Positions 11,741 to 23,710 of a stretch of 64,000 nucleotides of DNA are shown here, piece by piece (the first letter of the stretch is position 1; every line of letters starts with the position of its first letter). Made by a program: the position numbers and the translations under genes. Source of the stretch: Symsagittifera roscoffensis (taxonomy: Eukaryota; Xenacoelomorpha; Acoela; Convolutidae); assembly GCF_963678635.1 (NCBI RefSeq), contig NC_087068.1, forward strand, positions 15,131,872-15,195,871. Direction: 5' to 3'. The notes beneath the pieces were generated by a model. The model searched no databases. It was not told the DNA's origin and worked only from the letters and a program-made list of their open reading frames with translations.

Positions 11741-13803
11741 TAGTTCAGCTAACTGTTCTGAAATCGGATTTCAATCACCGAAGTGCGATTTCCTGTTGTT
11801 GTACTTGACTTCTGCAGTCGATTATCTGAAAATTAAAGCTGAAATATTTATTAATCGGACTTTGACTCTATTGTATGTTTTTGCTAAGGTTGTACAATCT
11901 GATATAAAAGGTATCTGGTCGACTGAATTAACAGATAACTGCTTTCCACGCCAATCATGAACTAGCGGCTTCAAAAAAGCTTGGGAACTGCAGGTTTTAT
12001 ACTATAAAAAGTTTATTGTTCAATTTTCTCCGTTACCTAATCCTTAGATTTCATTAGCTTTTATCGAGTCTCTGAAATGCGAGAGTTTGAGAAAACGTCT
12101 TGTGAAATATCAGATTTGCAAATTGCACTAATTTTTATTGCTATTTATTTTTTGCATCTTAGTCTAGAAAAAGTAAGCAATGTCTCGAGAAATTGATCCT
12201 AATTTCTAATTAACAGAAAAATTGATTGATAATGCAGACTTGAACAAAAGTTAACTAAAATAACTTGTAGAATTGAACTGATGTAACTATAATGTTTACA
12301 CAGTTTTTTTTGTGTAATCCAAAGATTGATACGTTTTGGTTGTGTAAGCAGTTTGGTTGGTGTTCAGGATTTCGATTGATTCAATCCAAACAGTCGTTGG
12401 CCACAACTAATTAAATATGGTTCCAAGCAAAAATGAAAAATGTGTTCTCTTTCAAACAGTCTTTGGTCACAATTAATTAGATATGGTCTCAAGCAAAAAT
12501 GAAAAATGTTTTTTTTTTCCTTTTGCAAAAGAATAGATCAGTTAACTGTTCTTGAAACAACTTGAGAGGAATTGGAAAAGTTATATTATCGAAAACCAAA
12601 TTTCCAGTCTTCCATTTGCAGTTTTCTTTTGCGGGATTTGACTTCTGCAGTCGTTCATCTGGAAAAATACTTAATAGTTGAGTAATCGGACTTCGACTCA
12701 TTTGTATGTTTTTTGCTAAGTTTGTACACTCTGATAAAGCAGCTATCTAATCGACTGAATTTACAGATAACTGCTGTCGGCGGCAATCATGAACTAGCGG
12801 CTTTAATCAAGCTTGAAAACCGCAGTTATTCAAGCTTGAAATCAAGCTTTAATCAAGCTTGAAAACCGCAGAAAACCACGAATTGTTATGGGTCCAAATA
12901 GTGCGTTTGATTTTAATCGTAATTGGTTTAGTTTGTTGCTATTTTCCCGTTTCCATGTCTTTCGAAGATGTCATCCTTGAGTTTTGGAACGTTCAAATGC
13001 AATTGATGGAGGAAATTTTGCTTTGAATAGCGAAAAGCACGGGAAATTACACGGTATTATGCGTTAATTTTATTTTTATGTGTCTCATTTACAAAATAAT
13101 TCAACTCTGAAATGATTCAGTTTGTTGATTGTCCACTCTCAAATTATCTTCTAATTTTTATTGCAGCTTTCTTTTCATAATGAGCTGAAGAAGCATTCAC
13201 ATTATCGTGGAGCAAGTAGCTGAAGTTTTTTCATAACCCATGAAAAGTTTTTTCCAGAAGCCAATTTTTCTGAAATGACAGCAGCTGTCATTTCCAATTG
13301 AGAGCGAAAAGTCTGCGTCCTCAATTGTTCATTTTTTCGGTTTTTCTGTTTCTTTTACTATGAAGAAGTCTCTGAATTGCGAGATTTTGAAAAAACATGT
13401 CTTAAAAGATTGTCGTGGAAAAGTTTGCAGCTTTCAGCCAATTTTTTGTTATAGAAGGTTTGAATCTGGTCCAAACAGAAATCAACAAATCACTTTCTCG
13501 GGAAAAAGTTACAAAATTTTAAATGCAGAAAAATTGATTGAAAATTCGGACTCGACTATAAGTTAATTAATATGACCTAAAGAATTGGATTGATATTACC
13601 ATAACTTTTACACAAAGAGTGATACATTTTGGTTTTGATACTTTAAGAGACCTTAAGGATAGTTCAGCGAATAACCTTCCAATTTTTTCAATTGAGATAA
13701 TTCAGAGAACATTGATAGTCTAATGCAGATATCAGTTTGGTTCAAAGCAGTGAAAAGACAGCCATTCTGATGTTTGTTTAATGATTCAATTCAAGCAAAC
13801 GAA

Positions 13804-14160
13804 GTCTTCAACAATTTTGTTGTTTGTCCCAAACCGAAAGTTTATCTGGCGGAAAACAGTTGTCTAACTTTGAGATAGATATTTTGTTAAACAAGAGTTG
13901 AAATCTGGAAACATTTTCCAGACACTTTGATTGCTTTCGGTTTCCATATGTAAGATATCGTTTTAAAATTGATATCTCATGGGTTTTTGTTTCAAGCAAG
14001 ATTCAAAGCGATTATTTCAGATGGCTGTTTTGAAATCAATTTGAGAGGAATGATTTCATACAAAATAGATCTCGATAAAAGAGTTTCTTCCAATCATATG
14101 CGATTTCAGCTTTGCGATAAACTTATTGTCGTTCATCAAGAATCAGAAAAATTTCAATTG
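13804..14160. repeat. Alpha module 11
   Basis: A single alpha copy in the second long unit, 4,548 bp after the previous one. Only scattered substitutions separate the two, so this duplication is recent compared with the 1.49-kb array. Confidence 0.88.
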
Positions 14161-14399
14161 TTACGGATGACTTGAACGTGGTGTGCAGGCATTGTCTGAA
14201 TCAAGAGGCTTCAGAAATTAAACAGAGTGGCAGAATGATCATTGTCGATACATCCAATTATCTTTCGGTTTCCTTATCTTTCGAAGTTGTAACCTTTTAA
14301 GTTGAGAATCTTCAAATGCCAACGATTGAAAAAGATTTGCCTTGCTTGGTCAAAAAGCAAAGGAAAGTGCTTGGTCTCTGCATCCAATTTATTATTCTT

Positions 14400-14817
14400 C
14401 GCTCTCAGTTAAGAGAAAAAATCGCGAAAATGGTTCAATTCTTTGACTGTCTGCTCTCAAATTATCTTATTTTTGCTACCTCTGCTCATTGAGTTGAAAA
14501 TACATTCAAATTATCGTAAAGCAGTTAAACGAAACTTACTCAATTTTTTTTGATCGGATTCTTAAATGACTGCAGCCGTTATCATTAGATCCATTATTCA
14601 CCAACGCAGAGTTGGCGAGTAATGAAAATAAAGATAATGGCTGCTGCCATTTAAAAATAATTTCAAAAAACAGGAAATTTTTCGTTTAATTGTTTTACGT
14701 TAATTTGAATGTATTTTCATTTCAATGAACAAAGGCAGCAAGCGTAATATAGTCTGAGAGCAGACAGTCAAAGCATTGAACCATTTTCGTACTGTGTTTT
14801 TTTTCCATTTGAGAATG
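14400..14817. repeat. Giant palindrome 5
   Basis: Copy of palindrome 4, one 4.55-kb unit further on, with centre near 14,608. The right end has the same GAGAATG drift, showing the two share a recent common ancestor. Confidence 0.88.
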
Positions 14818-17800
14818 AAAAATCTGCGTCCTCAATTGTTCATTTTTTTTCGGTTTTTCTGTTTCTTTTACTGAAAGCCGGACGCAAGTTTCAATATTAA
14901 AAAAGTTTCCCCAAAACAAATTACTAATTAAATCGAAAATTATTTTCTATCTGCCAAGTGCGATTTCCTTCAAGGGGATTCGGTTTTTTCGGGCACTCGA
15001 TTTTATGAAAAATGAAGCATGATTTAATGAGTAAAGAATTGCGGACTTCTGATTTTTCGCTCTCAAATCTGATCCTATCGAATGTTTAGATTTAGATTGG
15101 AGCAACATCCAAGACCGATATTTAGATATTTGTTTTGAAATTAAATTGGTAGAAGTTCTTTCATTCAAAGTAGATGTCGAATTTTTTTTGTAACCCAAGT
15201 GCGGTTTCAGGCTGGCGATAATTTTATTGGCGGCTTTCATTAAACAGAAAGAAAGCCATTCGTTTATGATGGCATGAAATTGGTGTTGAGTTGATTATCT
15301 GAATAAACAGGCTTCAATAATCAAGTAACAAGTATCAGACTCACCGTTATCATTACTTGCGGATGACTGTTTCAAATTTTTAAGATAAGATGACATTTGA
15401 ATCAACATGAACTAAGGAATCGGTATGGGTTCAAAAAGTTCGTTTGATTTTAATCATAATTTGTTTAGTTTGTTGCTTCTTTCCAGTTTCCTTGTCTTTC
15501 GAAGATGTCATCCACGAGTTTTAGAACTTTCAAATGCAAATGATGGTTTAAAATTTGCTTTAAATAGCCAAATGCAAAGGAATTAACATGGTATTTTGCA
15601 TCCATTTCATTAATATTTGCTTTCATTATAAAAAACGCAACGGAGTAATGATTCAGTTTATTGATTGTCTGCTCTCAAAATATCTTCCAATTTTTTTTGG
15701 CAGTTCTTTTCATAATGAGCTAAAAATGCATTCACCCAATAGTGGAGCAAGTAAATGAAATTTTTTCGTAAGTTATTAAAAATTTATTGACAAAAAGCCA
15801 ATTCTTTTGAAATGGCAGCAGCTGTTGTCTTAAGATCCAATGTTCGTCAACTCTGCCTTATCAATTGTTCAAATATTTTTTGGTGTTTCTCTGTTTTTTT
15901 AGCTGTATTCCGGACGCAAAATATAAGATGAAAAGCCATATGGCTGGAAATTTTTTTAGGTGGAATAGTATTTCTATTGTTTTTATCAACTTTAGTGTAA
16001 TCCACTTAATAAATGATTTTTGTTGCCATATTTTGAGAAGCAAATAAATTTTTATCATCTAAAGCAACATTGGAAAGCAGTTTGGTTGGTGCGCAGAAGT
16101 TTGAATGACTCAATCCAAATAGTAGTTGGCCACAACTTATTAGTTATGTCCCCATGCAGAAATGAAAAGTGTGTTTTCTTTCAAACAGTCGTTGGCCACA
16201 ACTAATTAGATTTGGTTCCAAGCAAAAATAATAAATGTGTTTTCGCAAAAGAGTAGTTCAGCTAACTGTTTTGAAATCGGATTTCAATCTCCGAAGTGCA
16301 ATTTCGTGTTATTGTACTTGACTTCTGCAGTCGATTATCTGAAAATTAAAGCTTAATTATTTAGTAATCGGACTTTGACTTAATTGTATGTTTTTGCTAA
16401 GGTTGTACAATCTGATATAAAAGGTATCTGGTCGACTGAATTAACAGATAACTGCTTTCCACGCCAATCATGAACTAGCGGCTTCAAAAAAGCTTGGGAA
16501 CTGCAGGTTTTATACTATAAAAAGTTAATTGTTCAATTTTCTCCGTTACCTAATCCTTAGATTTCATTAGCTTTTATCGAGTCTCTGAAATGCGAGAGTT
16601 TGAGAAAACGTCTTGTGAAATATCAGATTTGCAAATTGCACTAATTTTTATTGCTATTTATTTTTTGCATCTTAGTCTAGAAAAAGTAAGCAATGTCTCG
16701 AGAAATTGATCCTAATTTCTAATTAACAGAAAAATTGATTGATAATGCAGACTTGAACAAAAGTTAATTAAAATAACTTGTAGAATTGAACTGGTCTAAC
16801 TATAATGTTTACACAGTTTTTTTTGTGTAATCCAAAGATTGATACGTTTTGGTTGTGTAAGCAGTTTGGTTGGTGTTCAGGATTTCGATTGATTCAATCC
16901 CAACAGTCGTTGGCCACAACTAATTAAATATGGTTCTAAGCAAAAATGAAAAATGTGTTCTCTTTCAAACAGTTTTTGGTCACAACTAATTAGATATGGT
17001 CTCAAGCAAAAATGAAAAATGTTTTTTTCCTTTTGCAAAAGAATAGATCAGATCAGTTAACTGTTCTTGAAACAACTTGAGAGGAATTGGAAAAGTTATA
17101 TTATCGAAAAACCAAATTTCCAGTCTTCCATTTGCAGTTTTCTTTTGCGGGATTTGACTTCTGCAGTCGTTCATCTGAAAAAATACTTAATAGTTGAGTA
17201 ATCGGACTTCGACTCATTTGTATGTTTTTTGCTAAGTTTGTACACTCTGATAAAGCAGCTATCTAATCGACTGAATTTACAGATAACTGCTGTCGGCGGC
17301 AATCATGAACTAGCGGCTTTAATCAAGCTTGAAAACCGCAGTTTTTATACTAAAAAAATAAGTGTTCAATTTTCCCGTTGCCTTATCCCTAGATCTCAAT
17401 AGCTTTCATGACGTTTCTGAAATGCGAGAATTTGAGAAAAGATGTTTTAAAATATCAATCTTGCAGTTTGTTAATCAGTTTTTTTTCAATAATCAAAGCC
17501 TCGACAAAAGATTCAAATTTCTAATTAACAGAAAAACTCGGTGCGAATGCAGATTTAATCAAAAATTACTTAGAATGACTTAACGAATTGAACTGATGTA
17601 ACTATAACGTTTACACAATTTTTTTTCTGTAATCCAAAGATTGATGTATTTTGGTTGTGTACCTTTTGATACCCTAACGAAAGTTCAATGATTAATCTTA
17701 AACAACTATTACCATTGAGATAATTCAGAGAACAATGATAGCCTTATGCAGTTATCAGTTTAGGTCGAAGCAGTGAAAAATAGCCATTCTGTTGTTTGTT

Positions 17801-17827
17801 TAATGTTTCATTTCAAGCAGTCGGAGC

Positions 17828-18183
17828 CTTCAACAGTTTTGTTGTTTGTCCCAAACCGAAAGTTTATCTGGCGGAAAACAGTTGTCTAACTTTGAGATAG
17901 ATATTTTATTAAGCAAGAATTGAAATCTGGAAACTTTTTCCAGACACTTTGATTGCTTTCGGTTTCCATATGTAAGATTTCGTTTTAAAATTGATCTCCC
18001 ATGGCTTTTTGTTTCAAGCAAGATTCAAAGCGACTATTTCAGATGGCTGTTTTGAAATCAATTTGAGAGGAATTATTTCATACCAAGTAGATCTCGATAA
18101 AAGAGTTTCTTTCAATCATATGCGATTTCAGCTTTGCGATAAACTTATTGTCGTTCCTCAAGAATCAGAAAAATTTCAATTGT
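17828..18183. repeat. Alpha module 12
   Basis: Alpha copy of the third long unit, with more substitutions than the 9,256/13,804 pair. It is followed by the most symmetric of the later palindromes (18,422-18,836). Confidence 0.87.
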
Positions 18184-18421
18184 TACGGATGACTTGAACG
18201 TGGTGTGCAGTCATTGTCTGAACAAAGAGGCTTCAGAAAATAAACAGAGTGGCAGAATCATCATCGTCGTTACATCCAATTATCTTTCGGTTTTCTTATC
18301 TTTCGAAATTGTAAACTTTTTAATTTGAGAACCTTCAAATGCCAACGATTGAAAAAGTTTTGCCTTGCTTGGTCAAAAGCAAAGGAAAGTGCTTGGTCTC
18401 TGCATCCATTTTATTATTCTT

Positions 18422-18836
18422 CGCTCTCAATTAAGAAAACAAATCGTGAAAATGGTTCAATGCTTTGACTGTCTGCTCTCAAAGTATCTTATTTTTGCTG
18501 CCTTTGCTCATTGAGTTGAAAATACCTTCAAATTACCGTAAAGCAATTAAACGAAATTTTAACAGTTATTTGATCGGATTTTTAAATAACTGCAGCCGTT
18601 ATCATTAGATCCGTTATTCCCCAACGCAGATTGGCGAGTAATGAATATAATATTAATGGCTGCTGCCATTTAAAAGTAACTTAAAAAAAATATGAAAACT
18701 TTCATTTAATTGCTTTAAGTTAATTTGAATTATTTTTAACTCAATGAACAAAGGCAGCAAACGTAATATAATTTGAGAGCAGACAGTCAAAGCATTGAAC
18801 CCTTTTCATAATGTGTTTTTTTTTCAATTGAGAGCG
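18422..18836. repeat. Giant palindrome 6
   Basis: Inverted repeat with centre near 18,626 (one base lost in the loop: CCAACGCAGATTGG). The outer ends CGCTCTCAATTAAG and CAATTGAGAGCG still pair. Confidence 0.88.
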
Positions 18837-21693
18837 AAAAATCTGGGTCCTCAATTGTTCCTTTTTTCGTTTTTTCTGTTTCCTATACTGAAAGCCGGAC
18901 GCAAGTTTCAATATGAAAAAAACCCCAAAACAATTTTTGGCGGTTCACCTTTCTATTTTTTGAAAAAATAAAAATTAAATCGAAAAATATAATTTCTATC
19001 TGCCAAGTGCGATTTCCTTCAAGGGGATTCGGTTTTGTTGGGCACTCGATTATGTGAAAAAAGAAGCATGATTTAATGAGTAAAGAATTGCGGACTTTTG
19101 ATTTTTCGCTCTCAAATCTGATCCTATCAAACTTTTAGATTTAGATTGGAGCAACATCCAAAACCGATGTTTAGATATTTGTTCTGAAATTAAATTGAGA
19201 GAAATTCTTTCATTCAATTAGATGACGAAATTTTTTAAAACTCAAGTGCGGTTTCACGCTAGCGATAATTTTATTGGCGGTTTTCATTAAACAGAAAGAA
19301 AAACATTCGTTTATGATGGCATGAAAAAGGTGTTGAGTTGTTTATCTGAATAAACTGCCTTCAATAATCAAGTAAAAAGTATCACACTCACCGTTATCAT
19401 TACTTGCGGATGACTGTTTCAACTTTTTAAGATAAGATGACATTTGAAACAATATGAACTAGCGAATTGATATGGGTTCAAAAAGTGCGTTTGATTTTAA
19501 TCATAATTTGTTTAGTTTGTTGCTTTTTTCCAGTTTCCTTGTCTTCCGAAGATGTCATCCACGAGTTTTAGAACTTTCGAATGCAAATTTGCTTTAAAAA
19601 GCCAAAGGCAAAGGAAATAACATGGTGTTTTGCATCCATTTCATCAATATTTGCTTTCATTATAAAAAACGCAACGGAGTAATGATTCAGTTTTTTTGAT
19701 TGTCTACTCTCAAAATATCTTTCTCTCATTTTTTTTGGCTGATTTCTTTTCATAATGAGCTGAAAATGCATTCACCCAATCGTTGTGCAAGTAAATGAAA
19801 TTTTTTATCAAAAGCCAATTCTTTTGAAATGACAGCAGCTGTTGTCATAAGATCCAATGTTCGTCAACTCTGCCTTATCAATTGTTCAAATATTTTTTGA
19901 TGTTTCTCTCTTTTTTCAGTTGTAATCTGGACGCAAAATATAAAATAAAAAGCGATTTGGCTGGAAATTTTTTTAGGTGGCCTTGTTTTTCATTGTTTTT
20001 ATCAACTTTAGTGTAATCCACTTAATAAATGATTTTCGTTGCCATATTTTGAGAAGCAAATAAATTTTTATCATCTAAAGCAGCATTGGAAAGCAGTTTG
20101 GTTGGTGTGCAGAAGTTTGAATGAGTCAATCTAAATAGTTGTTGGTCACAACTTATTAGTTGTCCTCATGCAGAAATGAAAAGTATGTTTTCTTTCAAAC
20201 AGTCGTTGGCCACAACTAATTAGATATGGTCCCAAGCAAAAATGATAAATGTGTTTTCACAAAAGAGTAGTTCAGCTAACTGTTCTGAAATCGGATTTCA
20301 ATCACCGAAGTGCGATTTCCTGTTGTTGTACTTGACTTCTGCAGTCGATTATCTGAAAATTAAAGCTGAATTATTTATTAATCGGACTTTGACTCTATTG
20401 TATGTTTTTGCTAAGGTTGTACAATCTGATATAAAAGGTATCTGGTCGACTGATTTAACGGATAACTGCTTTCCTCGCCAATCATGAACTAACGGCTTCA
20501 AATAAGCTTCAGAACTGCAGTTTTTATACTATAAAAAAAGTTGTTGAATTTTCTCCGTTACCTAATCCTTAGATCTCATCCAGAAAAATTAATTGAGAAT
20601 GCCGACTTAAACAAAAGTTAATTAAAATAACTTGAAGAATTGAACTGATGTAACTATAACGTTTGCGCAATTTTTTTTGTGTAATCCAAAGGTTGATACA
20701 TTTTGGTTGTGTAAGCAGTTTGGTTGGTGTTCAGGATTTCGATTGATTCAATCCAAACAGTTGTTGGCCACAACTAATTAAATATGGTTCCAAGCAAAAA
20801 TGAAAAATGTGTTCTCTTTCAAACAGTCTTTGGTCACAACTAATTAGATATATTCTCAAGCAAAAATGAAAAATGTGTTTTCTTTTGCAAAAGAATAGAT
20901 CAGTTAACTGTTCTTCAAACAACGTGAGAGGAATTGGAAAAGTAAAATTATCGAAAACCAAAATTCCAGTCTTCCATTTGCAGTTTTTTTTGCGGGATTT
21001 GACTTCTGCAGTCGTTCATCTGGAAAAAAAGCTTAATAGTTGAGTAATCGGACTTCGACTTATTTTTATGTTTTTTGCTAAGTTTGTACACTCTGATATA
21101 GCAGCTATCTAATCGACTGATTTAACAGATGACAATCATGAATTACCGATGACAATCATGAACTCGGCGGCAATCATGAACTAGCGGCTTTAATCAAGCT
21201 TGAAAACCGCAGTTTTTATACTAAAAAATAAGTGTTCAATTTTCCCGTTGCCTTATCCTTAGATCTCAATAGCTTTTATGAAGTTACTGAAATGCGAGAA
21301 TTTGAGAAAAGGTGTTTTAAAATATCAAATTTGCAGTTTGGTTATCAGTTTTTTTTCAATATCAACGTCTCGAGAAAAAGGTTCAAATTTCTAATTAACA
21401 GAAAAACTCGGTGCGAATGCAGATTTAAACAAAAATTAATTAAAATGACTTAAAGAATTGAACTGATGTAACTATAACGTTTACACAATTTTTTTTCTGT
21501 AATCCAAAGATTGATGTATTTTGTTTGTGTACCTTTTGATACCCTAAGGAGAGTTCAACGATTAATCTTAAACTATTACCATTGAGATAATTCAGAGAAC
21601 ATTGATAGCCTTATGCAGTTATCAGTTTAGGTCGAAGCAGTGAAAAATAGCCATTCTGTTGTTTGTTTAATGGCTCATTTCAAGCAGTCGGAG

Positions 21694-22035
21694 CCTTCAA
21701 CAGTTTTGTTGTTTGCCCAAACCGAAAGTTTATCTGGCGGAAAACAGTTGTCTAACTTTGAGATAGATATTTTGTTAAGCCAGAGTTGAAATCTGGAAAC
21801 TTTTTCCAGACACTTTGATTGCTTTCGGTTTCCATATGTAAGATATCGTTTTAAAATTGATCTCTCATGGCTTCTTGTTTCAAGCAAGATTCAAAGCGAT
21901 TATTTCAGATGGCTGTTTTGAAATCAATTTGAGAGGAGTTATTTTATACAAAATAGATCTCGATAAATGAGTTTCTTTCAATCATATGCGATTTCAGCTT
22001 TGCGATAAACTTTTCGTCGTTCCTCAATAATCAGA
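21694..22035. repeat. Alpha module 13, fused to a downstream block by deletion
   Basis: Alpha runs to the GTTCCTCAATAATCAGAAAA stretch and then passes directly into the AGCGAAAATTTTATTGGCGG block, which elsewhere lies more than 1 kb further on. The palindrome and its flanks are missing from this copy. Confidence 0.85.
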
Positions 22036-23710
22036 AAATTTTATAAGCTAGCGAAAATTTTATTGGCGGTTTTCATTAAACAGAAAACACCATTTTCATG
22101 CCATCATAAACGAATGGTTTTCTGAGTTGATTATCTGAATAAACAGGCTTCAATAATCAAGTAAAAAGTATCAGACTCACCGTTATCATTACTTGCGGGT
22201 GACTGTTTCAAATTTTAAAGATAAGATGACATTTGAATCAATATGAACTAATGAATCGGTATGGGTTCAAAAAGTTCGTTTGATTTTAATCATAATTTGT
22301 TTAGTTTGTTGCTTTTTTCCAGTATCGTTGTCTTTCGAAAATGTCATCCACGAGATTTAGAACTTTCAAATACAAATGATGGTTTAAAATTTGCTTTAAA
22401 TAGCCAAAGGCAAAGGAAATAACTTCGTGTTTTGCATCCATTTCAATAATATTTTCTTTCATTATAAAAAACGCAACGGAGTAATGATTCGGTTTATTGA
22501 TTGTCTGCTCTCAAAATATCCTCCTATTTTTTTGGCTGAGTTCTTTTCATAATGAGCTGAAAATGCATTCACCCAATCGTGGAGCAAGTAAATGAAATTT
22601 TTCCGTAAGTTATGAAAAAATTTTTGTCAAAAAGCCAATCCTTTTGAAATGACAGCAGCTGTTGTCATAAGATTCAATGTTCGTCAACTCTGCCTTATCA
22701 ATTGTTCAAATATTTTTTGGTGTTTCTCTCTTTTTTCAGTTGTAATCTGGACGCAAAATATAAAATGAAAAGCGATTTGGCTGGAATTTTTTTAGGTGGC
22801 CTAGTTTTTCATTGTTTTTATCAACTTTAGTGTAATCCACTTAATAAATGATTTTCGTTGCCATATTTTGAGAAGCAAATAAATTTTTATCATCTAAAGC
22901 AGCATTGGAAAGCAGTTTGGTTGGTGTGCAGAAGTTTGAATGAGTCAATCTAAATAGTTGTTGGTCACAACTTATTAGTTGTCCTCATGCAGAAATGAAA
23001 AGTATGTTTTCTTTCAAACAGTCGTTGGCCACAACTAATTAGATATGGTCCCAAGCAAAAATGATAAATGTGTTTTCACAAAAGAGTAGTTCAGCTAACT
23101 GTTCTGAAATCGGATTTCAATCACCGAAGTGCGATTTCCTGTTGCTGTTTTTGACTTCTGCAGTCGATTATCTGAAAATTAAAGCTGAATTATTTATTAA
23201 TCGGACTTTGACTTTATTGTATGTTTTTGCTAAGGTTGTACAATCTGATATAAAAGGTATCTGGTCGACTGATTTAACGGATAACTGCTTTCCTCGCCAA
23301 TCATGAACTAGCGGCTTCAAATAAGCTTCAGAACTGCAGTTTTTATACTATAAAAAAGTTGTTGAGTTTTCTCCGTTACCTAATCCTTAGATCTCATCCA
23401 GAAAAATTGATTGAGAATGCAGACTTAAACAAACATTAATTAAAATAACTCGAAGAATTGAACTAATAAAACTATGACGTTTTCACAAAAAGTTTTTTTT
23501 GTAATCAAAGATTGATACACTTTGCTTGTGTACCTTTTGATACCTTAAGGAGAGTTCATTGATTAATCATAAACTATTACCCTTGAGATAATTCAGAGAA
23601 CATTGATAGCATTATGCAGTCATAAGTTTGGGTCGAAGCAGTGAAAAACAGCCATTCAGCTGTTTGTTTAATGATTCAATTGAAGAAGTCGGAGGTTACA
23701 ACAAGTATGT

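Larger units (their letters stand above)
7190..23710. repeat. Higher-order part of array 1, copies of about 4.55, 4.4, 3.9 and 2.5 kb
   Basis: The same sequence landmarks recur with long periods. CGAATTGTTATGGGTCCAAA occurs at about 8,331 and 12,879 (4,548 apart). Alpha copies lie at 9,256, 13,804, 17,828 and 21,694. The block with GGCAATCATGAACTAGCGGC recurs at about 12,780, 17,300 and 21,170. Module order inside a copy is: single-arm palindrome relative, alpha, full palindrome, CTGCCAAGTGCGATTTCC block, a second arm relative, then the GTTGGCCACAACTAATTA block. The last copy jumps from alpha at about 22,035 to the block after the palindrome, so it has an internal deletion. The 7,190-8,330 stretch is a more diverged relative of 10,430-10,900. 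Confidence 0.88.
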
